From a virus: DNA of 30,270 nucleotides. Positions within the stretch are counted from its first letter, which is position 1. The number at the start of each line of letters is the position of its first letter. This document shows positions 1 through 7,181 of this stretch, in pieces. The stretch spans positions 1 through 30,270 of IMG/VR virus record IMGVR_UViG_3300037628_000422. One strand, 5' to 3'. The notes beneath the pieces were generated by a model that was not told the DNA's origin, did not search any database, and was given only the letters and a program-made list of their open reading frames with translations. Made by a program: the position numbers and the translations under genes.

Positions 1-8
1 TTTTCTTC

Positions 9-419
9 TTAGCCATGGAGGTGCCTCTGTACAAGTTCTGAGAAATCGGGCGGAAAGAAGTCGGGACCCTTATCCCGAACACGTGGATCACCTGTGACTC
101 TCTTCGAGTCGTTCGATGCGCAGACCAGGCGGAGGATCTCCGTCGAGTCTAGGTCAAGAGCTGAACCAGTACCGATCACGACGTACAGCAGGTCGCCGTA
201 CGCATCCATGAGATCGGTGTAGGTCTTCTCCATGTCGTTGGATCCTTTCTGATCGATGCGGAAGGCCGCTTCAAGCAGTTCGGATAGTTCTTCAGTGATG
301 AGCTGAGCACGTAGCACCATGCATTGCATGAGATTTACGTCTGATCTCGGCGATCCATGCCGGTAGTTAAAGGCCGCGATGTTCCCGTGGAAATCATCCA
401 GCGAGTTGAGTGTACTCAT
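9..419 (-). CDS. MazG-like all-alpha nucleotide pyrophosphohydrolase
   Basis: This 136-residue protein looks like a MazG/HisE-type all-alpha NTP pyrophosphatase, a family that hydrolyses (d)NTPs to (d)NMPs and pyrophosphate. Visible metal-binding motifs are E43-E44-x-x-E47 and, one helix later, D72-x3-D76. The C-terminal part, with ASN-x-SKR (residues 101-107) and RDKGP-x-FFPPDF (115-126), is typical of phage MazG-like proteins. It starts at ATG 419 behind a GGGAG site, and the ATG overlaps the previous stop as ATGA. It is the last visible gene of the leftward operon with the synthase-like enzyme and dNMP kinase. From that context I infer it could act on dCTP, supplying dCMP as T4 gp56 does, but the sequence does not fix its substrate. 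Confidence 0.8.
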   Translation of the reverse strand: MSTLNSLDDFHGNIAAFNYRHGSPRSDVNLMQCMVLRAQLITEELSELLEAAFRIDQKGSNDMEKTYTDLMDAYGDLLYVVIGTGSALDLDSTEILRLVCASNDSKRVTGDPRVRDKGPDFFPPDFSELVQRHLHG

Positions 420-631
420 GAAGGCTCCCGGTTCAGGGTGACTCGAACGATCGTGATCTGCCCGTACTTGATGTGCGAGCGATACAACAGCCGCCTGACC
501 TCACCAGCGCAGTCGACGCAGTGAAAGAAGGCAGCCCTTGAGGAGTCAGGCTCGAAGCCGTACCCCGTCCAGGTGTACTCATCGCGGTTCTGCAGGATCC
601 AAGCCGAGCGTGGATATGATGCGCTCTGCAC
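416..631 (-). CDS. Small protein of unknown function in the nucleotide operon
   Basis: I do not recognise this protein of about 71 residues. The part not shared with the kinase gene reads like a real protein: a tyrosine/tryptophan-rich stretch, then HCVDCAGE with a C-x2-C pair, then a basic/hydrophobic C-terminus. Its TGA overlaps the ATG of the MazG-like gene (ATGA), which supports translational coupling. The start is uncertain. GTG at 631 is used here, with GGAG upstream but spaced rather close. An ATG at 706 would give 96 residues but lengthen the overlap with the kinase gene to about 128 bases. The ATG at 580 that overlaps the kinase stop opens a different frame with a low-complexity Ser/Thr/Gly product and is not preferred. 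Confidence 0.5.
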   Translation of the reverse strand: MQSASYPRSAWILQNRDEYTWTGYGFEPDSSRAAFFHCVDCAGEVRRLLYRSHIKYGQITIVRVTLNREPS

Positions 632-1115
632 AGTCTCCGGGACTGTCTCGGGAGCTGTCGTAGCTGAGGCAGCCGTCGAGCTGAGCGGCGAGGTCTTCAT
701 AGGCACTGATGAACTTCCCGATGTTCTCGAAGACGAAGACGTCGAGGTCGTTCGCTTCTACGTCCTGCTCGATCCGGGACATGACATCCAGCCGGTCAGC
801 CCGACAATAGACGATGACATGCTTCCGCTTCCCGAGCTCTGCCTCTAGTTCAGGCAGCTGCCACGGCTGGTACGCGTACTCGTTCCGCCAGAGCGGTCCA
901 TACACGAGCTCACCGTGGAACAGACGATCGCAGATGGCGTGGTCCGGTAGCTCACGGATCGTTTTCATGTAGTACTCAAACCCAGGCAGATAGTCTGGAT
1001 CAGTGATGTGCGGCGGCGGACCTTCGTGCGAGACCGGGTAGCCGAGACGACGATGCAGTTCTGCAGCGAGTGTCGATTTACCAGTCTTGTCTAGGCCTTC
1101 GAGAACGATGATCAT
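579..1115 (-). CDS. Deoxynucleoside monophosphate kinase (thymidylate-kinase-like P-loop kinase)
   Basis: This 178-residue protein belongs to the P-loop NMP kinase superfamily. It begins with strand-P-loop-helix, with the Walker A G7-L-D-K-T-G-K-S-T15. D63-R64 starts the DR-x(6)-VYG motif (residues 63-73) seen in thymidylate and deoxynucleoside kinases, where the Asp-Arg pair helps hold the acceptor nucleotide. Its length is close to the usual 180-210 residues. ATG 1115 overlaps the stop of the synthase-like gene as ATGA, with GAGGAAG upstream. T4 has an equivalent activity (gp1) that phosphorylates hydroxymethyl-dCMP, and the neighbourhood suggests the same job here. The acceptor base cannot be read from the sequence. 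Confidence 0.8.
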   Translation of the reverse strand: MIIVLEGLDKTGKSTLAAELHRRLGYPVSHEGPPPHITDPDYLPGFEYYMKTIRELPDHAICDRLFHGELVYGPLWRNEYAYQPWQLPELEAELGKRKHVIVYCRADRLDVMSRIEQDVEANDLDVFVFENIGKFISAYEDLAAQLDGCLSYDSSRDSPGDCAERIISTLGLDPAEPR

Positions 1116-1951
1116 GTGAGAGGCTTCCTCAGCAGGAAGTTGTGAAGCATCCTGCCGTAGCTAGAGAGCGGACCAGTCCCGGCGCCAGTCATGATGGCGT
1201 CACGCACCTGAGTGTAGGACCGGTCCGGTTGGTTCATGTACTCCGGGATGGGGATAGCCGTGTGCAGAGTAGCGGCTGCTTCTTCGACACGGTCAGCGTC
1301 GTAGAAACCAGCTTCCGGTGAGTACATGTGGAGTGAGTCGATGTACTCTCTGAGCACTCCCGGCCTGACGTCCAAGTCTTCTGCCATGTGGCACAGCAGC
1401 GTTCCGAAGACGAAGTGATCGTAAGGCACGCCCCAAATCACGTCGGCCGAGCGACGGAACACGGTCAGATCCAACTCGCCCTTGCGGACCTTGAAGTAGA
1501 TCTGGGTGTTGCACGGGTGGTCCTTCTTAGCGTACTGGAGGACGTCGAGATCGTTGTTCCAAAGAGTCAGCACAGCCTGACGGGTGTCAGGATCTACCGA
1601 CAGTTTTTCGATGATGGCATCGTACTTGGACGGGAAGCCGAGTCGAGTACCATACGCTCCGTGGAACGTACCGTCTGCCTCGGCGAACTGCGCAACGTTC
1701 TTGTTGAAGCGTGCCGGCCACGATAGGTCGTTCCAGCCGCAGCGCATGGCCATGTACTCTGCCATAGCGAAGCGGTAGTTGACACTCGGATCGGGGATCA
1801 TGCACTCGCCTGGGCTGTGGCTCTCGATGATCACCGGTCGGAGCTCCCTACAGGGTAGACCTCTCGGGTTCGTGAGCGCACCATTGCTGCTGATGTGCTT
1901 GATCATGTCGCTGTAGACCTCGGCGAGGCCTAAACATCTGTAGAATTTCAT
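1112..1951 (-). CDS. Thymidylate-synthase-family enzyme predicted to act on dCMP (dCMP hydroxymethylase or methylase)
   Basis: This 279-residue protein is clearly of the ThyA fold: YGTR (100-103), D120-P-D-T-R124, the nucleophile C147 in HPCNTQ, R167-S-A-D170, and H208-x-Y210 for the sugar hydroxyl. These run one residue ahead of E. coli ThyA C146, N177, H207 and Y209. The position of N177, which selects uracil, is here D178 (GVPYDHF). An Asp at this site is the hallmark of T4 dCMP hydroxymethylase (D179), and the Asn-to-Asp change in thymidylate synthases shifts preference to dCMP. I therefore predict 5-hydroxymethyl- or 5-methyl-dCMP as product; which of the two cannot be told. The ATG follows AGGAGG and its own promoter. 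It is the first gene of the leftward operon with the dNMP kinase and MazG-like pyrophosphatase. Confidence 0.85.
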   Translation of the reverse strand: MKFYRCLGLAEVYSDMIKHISSNGALTNPRGLPCRELRPVIIESHSPGECMIPDPSVNYRFAMAEYMAMRCGWNDLSWPARFNKNVAQFAEADGTFHGAYGTRLGFPSKYDAIIEKLSVDPDTRQAVLTLWNNDLDVLQYAKKDHPCNTQIYFKVRKGELDLTVFRRSADVIWGVPYDHFVFGTLLCHMAEDLDVRPGVLREYIDSLHMYSPEAGFYDADRVEEAAATLHTAIPIPEYMNQPDRSYTQVRDAIMTGAGTGPLSSYGRMLHNFLLRKPLT

Positions 1952-1980
1952 GGGTCCTCCTATCTCCAGTGTAGATCTAT

Positions 1981-2009
1981 ATTATAGCGTATTAGCGCGA
2001 TAGTATACA
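1981..2009 (-). promoter_or_regulatory. Leftward sigma70-type promoter for the nucleotide operon
   Basis: On the minus strand, TGTATA (2009-2004) is followed after exactly 17 bases by a perfect TATAAT (1986-1981). Transcription would start near 1975 and reach the synthase-like ATG at 1951. The -35 box lies inside the left arm of the 18-base inverted repeat and mirrors the rightward promoter. Confidence 0.7.
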
Positions 2010-2051
2010 CTTACTAAGCCGGTACTATGGGTCTAGTAAATGTATACTATC
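1999..2051. repeat. 18-base inverted repeat carrying both divergent -35 boxes
   Basis: The left arm 1999-2016 and right arm 2034-2051 are reverse complements at 17 of 18 positions, separated by 17 bases. The outer 11 bases (GATAGTATACA / TGTATACTATC) match perfectly. Each arm contains the TGTATA box of one divergent promoter, so a single dimeric regulator binding the arms could control both operons. Confidence 0.8.
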
Positions 2052-2069
2052 ACTGTAGTACACTATAAT
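2041..2069 (+). promoter_or_regulatory. Rightward sigma70-type promoter for the replication operon
   Basis: TGTATA (2041-2046), 17 bases, then TATAAT (2064-2069). Predicted start is near 2076, giving a leader of about 110 bases before the primase-helicase gene. The -35 box is in the right arm of the inverted repeat. Confidence 0.7.
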
Positions 2070-2080
2070 AGAGTCATACT

Positions 2081-2110
2081 GTGGTGGTAGATGCGTTGCA
2101 CCTATATAGA
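2081..2110 (+). promoter_or_regulatory. Shared bipartite leader element, copy 1
   Basis: GTGGTGG (2081-2087), 6 unrelated bases, then CGTTGCACCTATATAGA (2094-2110). The same arrangement with one change (C to T) recurs at 16115-16144 ahead of the structural operon. It lies just downstream of the predicted transcription start, so it is either an untranslated RNA or DNA control element, or part of a phage-specific promoter. Its role is unknown. Confidence 0.6.
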
Positions 2111-2185
2111 TCGTAAAAGTTTCGATTAAAATTTAACTTTCGTTCTAGATAGGTACAGCGGAGAAACCATCCACCGGGGTCCTGT

Positions 2186-4873
2186 GTGAGGAAGAACGTG
2201 TTACGACGTCAAGCTGTGAAAGAGTTCCTGGACAAGGTGGCAGACCCGCACATGGCGGAGCTGTACTCCCACTTTATGGAAGTCCAGGTCAATACGGTCG
2301 ACGGCACGGAACGTGTCACAGGTACAACCAAGAAGGGTAAGAACTGGTGGGGATGGAAAGACCCGAAGACTGGTGAGACCTGGAAGAACTTCCGGATCCC
2401 TTGGAATGCCAACACCGTACCTGAGTACAAAGACTCAGCGATCCGCTTCAACCTTGAGACGAAGTGCGAGTGTGTTGGACTCACTGGCTGGGACTGGGAG
2501 AACCAGCTCAGCCACTGGGTAGGCTTCGACTACGACTCGATCGTGGGTCACGAGAAGTCTAAAGGTCTGACCATGAAGCAGCTCGATGCTGTGAAGGAGA
2601 GGCTCCTTGAGCTCCCGTTCGTCAAGATCATACGTTCCAAGTCTGGACGAGGCTTTCATGCATATGTATTTTTCGATGAGCCCGTACCCTGTGCCAACCA
2701 CACGGAGCACGCAGCTCTTGCACGGGCTGTGCTCAGTGAAATGTCTGGGCTTGTCGGTCACGACCTCTTTGAGGATGTTGACAAATATGGCGGAGTACTT
2801 TGGATCTGGCACCGCGAAGCCACACCCGGAGGCTTCCAAGTGGTTCGGGAAGCCAGTGAGCGAATGTGTGCTCCTCAGTCCTGGCGCAACCACATCGATG
2901 TTATTCGTGATGGAGCGCTCAAAGTTAGATCTCGTGGCGGTGATGATCCGGCCTTCGAGGATCTCATCGCGCGCACCAAGCAGACCACGCTTGATGATGA
3001 TCACCGTCGACTCATTGAGTGGATGCGTAAGTCTGGATGGTTCGCCACCTGGGACAATGATCGACACATGCTCACGGCCCATACTGCTGCGCTGGCCGCT
3101 GCCCACAAGGAGCTCGGGTTTAGAGGCCTTTTCGAAACTGTGGCCGGCGGTACGTCGAAGAACGACTACAATTGCTTCATGTTCCCTCTTCGCAACGGGT
3201 CCTGGGTGGTCCGTCGCTTCGGAGCCGGAAGCAAAGAGCACCCGGCGTGGCAAGTCGACCAAAAAGGCTGGACCAAGTGTATGTACAACGTTCCCACCGA
3301 CATCGACACGGCCGCCCGTGCGTGCGGTGCGGACGAGATCGAGTCAGGTGAGTGGGTCTTTGAGAAGGCACTGACCATCTGCTCGATCGCGATGAAGTAC
3401 TTGGATGCGCCGACCATCCCGCTCGACGTGAAGTACCACGAGCGTGAGGGTCGACTCAAGCCAATGAAGGACCGGTCCAAGGTCCTCGTCCGCATTAAGA
3501 TGCAGGACAAGAACGAGCCTCGACCCGATGGGTGGAGGCCTGACAAGAAGAGTGAGTACCTTCAGAAGGTCGTGGACATCGAGCGGGGAGAGATCGAACT
3601 CGAGCCGCCGGATGAAGACGTCCGACTCATGGTCGCGGGAGGGTTTGGCGCAGGTTGGTTTATCCACGTGAAGGAGGACTGGCATGGACACGGAAAGTCT
3701 GATATCAAGGATCTCCTTCGTAGTGAGGGGAGGTCCGGTAGCGAGGTGGACAAACTCATCGGTCTCTGCCTCAAACACCCTTACTATCGTGTTTCCGTAC
3801 CTTTCCAGCCGGAGTATATTGGGAATAGGCAGTGGAACCTGCGCGCTGCTCGCCTGCGATACAAGCCTATTGAGGGCCAGCACCCTACCTGGGACTCGAT
3901 CTTTGATCATATCGGGAGAACCCTCACTGAGTCGGTCCTCGAGGACTCTTGGTGCAAAGCGAATAGCGTGGTTACAGGGGCAATGTATCTCAAGCTATGG
4001 GTTGCTTCTATGTTTCAGTATCCCGCCCAGCCACTGCCCTATCTATTCCTGTATTCACCGGACGAGGATACGGGCAAGAGCACCATGTGGGAAGCTCTCC
4101 ACATCCTGTTCGCCGATGAGAACGTCGGATGCGTCCGAGCCGACAGAGCTCTGACCACCGACTTCAACGGTGAGCTGGAAGGTGCGGTGTTAGCAGTCGT
4201 GGAGGAGACCAACCTCCAAGTGGCTAAGCAAGCCCGCAACCGCATGAAGGACTACGTGACTGGCCGGACCATCTCGATCAGAAATCTGTACCAGGCTAAG
4301 TTCGACACGATCAACTACACGCACTGGATACAGTGTGCGAACGACGTGCTGTACTGCCCGGTCATGAAGGGTGACTCACGAGTGGTCGTGATCCTGGTTG
4401 AGAAACCGGCGGTGATCGTACCGAAGGCAGAGTTCTTCGCGAGACTAGAAGCTGAGGCAGCGGCGTTCATGCACACGGCTCTGAACCTGCATGTACCGCG
4501 GAGTACGAGTCGGTTACGGATACCGACCATCACGTCGGCTGCGAAGCAAGACGCACAGACGATGAACCAGAACGAGCTCGAAGCATTCATCACAGACTTC
4601 ATGTACCCGTGCAACGGGCATCTGGTCTGTCGTGACACCTTTGTTCAAGCCTTCAAAGAGTCGATCATCACAGATCCTCAGGCCACGTCGTTCTGGACAT
4701 CACATAAGATCAACAACTTCCTTCGGAAGAACGGATACGACATGGGTCGTAAGGGAGGTGGAGGTCGTCTCCACATCTTGAACCATACATCTAACATCGC
4801 GGACACCCCGCGAGACGTACGCTGGCATGCAGCAGACGAACGAAGCACGGCCACGGAGGTCCCAATTGCTTAA
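2186..4873 (+). CDS. Primase-polymerase / superfamily 3 helicase replication protein
   Basis: This 895-residue protein combines two replication domains. The N-terminal third resembles an archaeo-eukaryotic primase: FD115-Y-D117 (hhhDhD motif), S153-G-R-G-F-H158 ahead of a hydrophobic strand (sxH motif), and a third acidic strand near 198-208. The C-terminal third is a D5/SF3-type helicase ATPase, with Walker A S624-PDEDTGKS-T633, a Walker B-like hydrophobic strand ending in EE near 667-674, and a later GDSR. It would prime and unwind phage DNA. It is the first gene of the rightward operon. The start chosen is GTG 2186, which follows only a weak GGGG site; an in-frame ATG at 2252 is the alternative. 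No separate DNA polymerase was recognised in the window. Confidence 0.85.
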   Translation: MRKNVLRRQAVKEFLDKVADPHMAELYSHFMEVQVNTVDGTERVTGTTKKGKNWWGWKDPKTGETWKNFRIPWNANTVPEYKDSAIRFNLETKCECVGLTGWDWENQLSHWVGFDYDSIVGHEKSKGLTMKQLDAVKERLLELPFVKIIRSKSGRGFHAYVFFDEPVPCANHTEHAALARAVLSEMSGLVGHDLFEDVDKYGGVLWIWHREATPGGFQVVREASERMCAPQSWRNHIDVIRDGALKVRSRGGDDPAFEDLIARTKQTTLDDDHRRLIEWMRKSGWFATWDNDRHMLTAHTAALAAAHKELGFRGLFETVAGGTSKNDYNCFMFPLRNGSWVVRRFGAGSKEHPAWQVDQKGWTKCMYNVPTDIDTAARACGADEIESGEWVFEKALTICSIAMKYLDAPTIPLDVKYHEREGRLKPMKDRSKVLVRIKMQDKNEPRPDGWRPDKKSEYLQKVVDIERGEIELEPPDEDVRLMVAGGFGAGWFIHVKEDWHGHGKSDIKDLLRSEGRSGSEVDKLIGLCLKHPYYRVSVPFQPEYIGNRQWNLRAARLRYKPIEGQHPTWDSIFDHIGRTLTESVLEDSWCKANSVVTGAMYLKLWVASMFQYPAQPLPYLFLYSPDEDTGKSTMWEALHILFADENVGCVRADRALTTDFNGELEGAVLAVVEETNLQVAKQARNRMKDYVTGRTISIRNLYQAKFDTINYTHWIQCANDVLYCPVMKGDSRVVVILVEKPAVIVPKAEFFARLEAEAAAFMHTALNLHVPRSTSRLRIPTITSAAKQDAQTMNQNELEAFITDFMYPCNGHLVCRDTFVQAFKESIITDPQATSFWTSHKINNFLRKNGYDMGRKGGGGRLHILNHTSNIADTPRDVRWHAADERSTATEVPIA

Positions 4874-5249
4874 GATCGATACACTCGCGAAGCCGATCGG
4901 TAAGATCTGCTGGATCGAGGTGGAGATGATCGAGATGTCGAGAGGCGGGATCTACTTTCACCGCGCCGACGACAAGGAGGTCCCGGATAGAGGCACTCTG
5001 TTTCTGACCGGAGACGAGGTAAGCGAGGAGATCACATCTCTCTGCGGCTGGTTGTTCTGGTACCGGAACACAACCGGTGCGATGTTCAAGTACGAGCCGC
5101 CTGATGGTGAGCCGCCCTGCATCGTTCATGCCATCCACGAGGACGATCTCCTCGCGTATAGCACTGATTGGAAGCTGCTTGAGCAGTTCATCGAGCCGAC
5201 GGTCTCACCGTCTCTGATCGAGAAGGCCTGGGACGGTGAGGACAGGTGA
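4866..5249 (+). CDS. Hypothetical protein downstream of the primase-helicase
   Basis: This protein of 127 residues is not recognised. It is acidic, with mixed strands and several Trp/Cys residues (LCGWLFWYRN; PPCIVHAIHEDDLL). I chose the TTG start at 4866 because a full GGAGG lies 6 bases upstream. This leaves only 8 bases of overlap with the primase-helicase gene, a spacing repeated elsewhere in this genome. An upstream ATG at 4827 would add 13 residues but overlap by 47 bases. Its GTGA overlap with the next nuclease gene argues for co-translation with replication functions. Confidence 0.75.
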   Translation: MLKIDTLAKPIGKICWIEVEMIEMSRGGIYFHRADDKEVPDRGTLFLTGDEVSEEITSLCGWLFWYRNTTGAMFKYEPPDGEPPCIVHAIHEDDLLAYSTDWKLLEQFIEPTVSPSLIEKAWDGEDR

Positions 5250-5602
5250 AGTCCTTCGACGCTAATCCACGCAAGCTTGAGTCTGACTTAGGCGACGAGC
5301 TCCGCGCTCACATGGTGAAGCGCGGGTGGATGATGCGTAAGGTGCATGGCTCGACGTACATGAAGGGCTGGCCGGACTACTGGTGCTATCACCCGGACTT
5401 CGGTATGAGATGGGTTGAGATGAAGAGGCCTAATCACGGGCGCTTGAAGAATACCCAGATAAAATTTTTCGGAGAATTAAACAAGTTCGGTTGTCCTGTC
5501 ACTATCGCCTTGGGCGTTGAGGACTACCTGATGATCGTGAAGAAAGAAAACAACTGGTGGAAGTGGGCTCCGGGCCTCAGCAAGGAGTGGCGCCATGGAT
5601 GA
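5246..5602 (+). CDS. VRR-NUC domain nuclease
   Basis: This 118-residue protein fits the stand-alone phage VRR-NUC nuclease, a PD-(D/E)xK fold. GWPD (41-44) supplies the first acidic residue, E58-x-K60 in RWVEMKR completes the core, and Q71 follows on the next helix. Length matches the single-domain phage versions, about 90-130 residues. Such enzymes are thought to cut branched or structured DNA during replication or recombination, though a specific substrate cannot be read here. The GTG start overlaps the preceding stop (GTGA), and the gene overlaps the following one by 8 bases. Confidence 0.85.
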   Translation: MKSFDANPRKLESDLGDELRAHMVKRGWMMRKVHGSTYMKGWPDYWCYHPDFGMRWVEMKRPNHGRLKNTQIKFFGELNKFGCPVTIALGVEDYLMIVKKENNWWKWAPGLSKEWRHG

Positions 5603-5921
5603 TGTCATCACAGTGCAGGTTTCACAGTCAGACGGGTCATGGATCCGCTTCACTGTAGAACCTTACGATACCCTGTTCATCAACGTATCTGACGCTGGTG
5701 AGACGCAACGACTGAAGCTCGAAGGGTTCGTAACCGAGATGAGTAGTTACGATCCTATCCCTGTATTACGCAAACGAGGAGACCTTGGTGGCCTACAACA
5801 CGACTCACTTAGATCCGGAGACGACGTTCGAACGGCACGTCTACCATCGAGATCAATTCGCACACTTCCTCCGGTGGACACACGTCCTCCGACTGATGAA
5901 GAGGGACCTCAACGTCCTTGA
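5595..5921 (+). CDS. Hypothetical protein with a long 3' overlap
   Basis: This 108-residue protein is not recognised. The ATG at 5595 is well supported by GGAG 7 bases upstream. The first 60 or so residues look like an ordinary small beta-rich protein. From about 5788 the frame runs inside the methyltransferase gene, and its residues become Arg/Ser/Pro-rich, as expected of an out-of-frame shadow. The ancestral gene may have ended near 5785 and lost its stop, or a base change near there extends it. The N-terminal part is firm; the last 45 residues are doubtful. Confidence 0.6.
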   Translation: MDDVITVQVSQSDGSWIRFTVEPYDTLFINVSDAGETQRLKLEGFVTEMSSYDPIPVLRKRGDLGGLQHDSLRSGDDVRTARLPSRSIRTLPPVDTRPPTDEEGPQRP

Positions 5922-6543
5922 CGTCTGCTGTGGCCCGGGCTCGCTGCTCGAGGTCATCTGGCGGAACAGGTTCGCGGCGAAGGAGTACTGTGGCATCGAC
6001 ATCAGGTCGGAGCTGCTTGCCAAGAACAAAGAGAAGTTCAAGCGGGTCACGTTCCCTCACCGCTTCATCCCGATCGACATCGTACACGGTACGCTGCCGA
6101 AGCCGAAGGACGGGGAGTGGGACGTCATCACGTTCTTCGAAGGTATCGAGCACATCTCGAAGCAGCACACTCACACGATCATGGAGAACATCGACGCTGT
6201 GATGGGGCCGAACACTCGGCTGTTGATCTCGACTCCCTGCTTCAATGGTAAGGCAGCCGAGAACCACATCATCGATGGTGAGGTCTGTGAGTACGGCTAC
6301 GTTGAGCTGAAGCTGGCACTCAAGCTTCACTTCGACATGCATCCGCTCGGGTTCGAGCATTACGGCACGTTCGTGTCGAAGGCAGACATCATCGACCTCG
6401 TCCGGCTCAAGGGCTGGGGAGATCTGTACGACTCGATGGAGAAGTACTACGACTCCAACATGATGTCCGTGATCTGGGCGCCGATGTTCCCAGCTCAGGC
6501 ACGTAACGTGATCTGGAACGTCGGTAAGAAGAAGGTGTTCTAA
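5788..6543 (+). CDS. SAM-dependent class I methyltransferase
   Basis: This 251-residue protein shows the Rossmann methyltransferase signature: motif I VLDVCCGPG (43-51), acidic residue D71 ending the second strand (CGIDI), and a later strand WDVITFFEGIEHI with an acidic-aromatic motif like the post-I region of small-molecule and protein methyltransferases. No NPPY/DPPY motif of N6-adenine or N4-cytosine methylases and no PC motif of C5 methylases is evident, so DNA is not the obvious substrate. The start is GTG 5788, spaced 6 bases from GAGGAG; TTG 5785 is too close to the site. A second, unrelated-looking methyltransferase lies in the structural module (22994-23587). Confidence 0.8.
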   Translation: MAYNTTHLDPETTFERHVYHRDQFAHFLRWTHVLRLMKRDLNVLDVCCGPGSLLEVIWRNRFAAKEYCGIDIRSELLAKNKEKFKRVTFPHRFIPIDIVHGTLPKPKDGEWDVITFFEGIEHISKQHTHTIMENIDAVMGPNTRLLISTPCFNGKAAENHIIDGEVCEYGYVELKLALKLHFDMHPLGFEHYGTFVSKADIIDLVRLKGWGDLYDSMEKYYDSNMMSVIWAPMFPAQARNVIWNVGKKKVF

Positions 6544-7181
6544 TGTTCTGTCTGGTCCCCGATGAGAACTGCAAGAGCCATCCAGGTTCCGGCGGAGTAT
6601 GTATCATCCATGACCAGATGGGACCCATGTTCGACGCGATGGCACACGCAAGAAAGTCTGTGAGGGAGAGTCTAGATGACGTTCGACGATATGATGGAGA
6701 CACCGGGCGAGGACCGGATCCATTGGTTGATCCACGAGATCGACCATCACGAAGCGGTGCTTACGTCCAGCGAGAACGAGCTGTTCGCGGATCTGTCGAG
6801 CGCGTTCAAACGCCGAGGTACTCTGTCGGAGAAGCAAGTCCAGGTGCTCGAGAAGTTCAAGGAACGACTGAACGACCGAGCGTAGTCTATGTACAGACTG
6901 GCTGGGGAACAGACCTAATCGGAGAGTTGCTCTCCATGGAGGTGAAGCTTGCGGGATCAGACACAACTGCAGACGGAGCTGATCAGCGCTCTAATAACGA
7001 CGCTCCGACCCGATCTCCTGGAGACCGACGTCGAGTTCATGGAAGGCATCTTCGCGAGGCTTATCGAGAAGCGTCCGGTAAGCATCGGGCACGTCGACGA
7101 TATACACTCGATGATCTCAAGAGCGGACTCGACAAGACCGTTGATACCGACGGAGGAGAGTTCGGATCCCTCACCGACTGA
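6543..7181 (+). CDS. Doubtful reading frame; only the first 45 codons are free of other genes
   Basis: An ATG overlaps the methyltransferase stop as TAATG and opens a 212-codon frame. The first 45 residues contain three cysteines and a His (C3, C10, C20, H23) and look plausible as a small metal-binding protein. From 6676 onward the frame is overlapped by two better-supported genes in another frame, and its composition turns Arg/Gly/Ser-rich. A short real gene ending near 6675 that has lost its stop through a sequence change would explain this. A fully overlapping gene is possible but unlikely. Confidence 0.35.
   Translation: MFCLVPDENCKSHPGSGGVCIIHDQMGPMFDAMAHARKSVRESLDDVRRYDGDTGRGPDPLVDPRDRPSRSGAYVQRERAVRGSVERVQTPRYSVGEASPGAREVQGTTERPSVVYVQTGWGTDLIGELLSMEVKLAGSDTTADGADQRSNNDAPTRSPGDRRRVHGRHLREAYREASGKHRARRRYTLDDLKSGLDKTVDTDGGEFGSLTD
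6676..6885 (+). CDS. Small acidic hypothetical protein
   Basis: This 69-residue protein is not recognised. It is helical and charged: an His/Asp/Glu-rich first half (IHWLIHEIDHHEAVL) and a basic C-terminal helix with LSEKQVQVLEKFKERL. The latter resembles the 'minimum spacing' helical segment of small phage proteins that follow nucleases, but no assignment is justified. ATG 6676 follows GGGAG by 8 bases. It sits between the methyltransferase and a zinc-ribbon protein in the replication operon. Confidence 0.7.
   Translation: MTFDDMMETPGEDRIHWLIHEIDHHEAVLTSSENELFADLSSAFKRRGTLSEKQVQVLEKFKERLNDRA

Noticed and set aside
573-848. Plus-strand open frame opposite the dNMP kinase
   Set aside because: Antisense to a clear P-loop kinase, with no ribosome site or coupling to other genes.
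4827-4865. Upstream ATG for the gene at 4866
   Set aside because: It would overlap the primase-helicase gene by 47 bases without a ribosome site, whereas TTG 4866 has GGAGG at 6 bases.
5788-6543. Assignment of this methyltransferase as a DNA methylase
   Set aside because: No NPPY/DPPY or PC catalytic motif is visible; only the SAM-binding core is clear.
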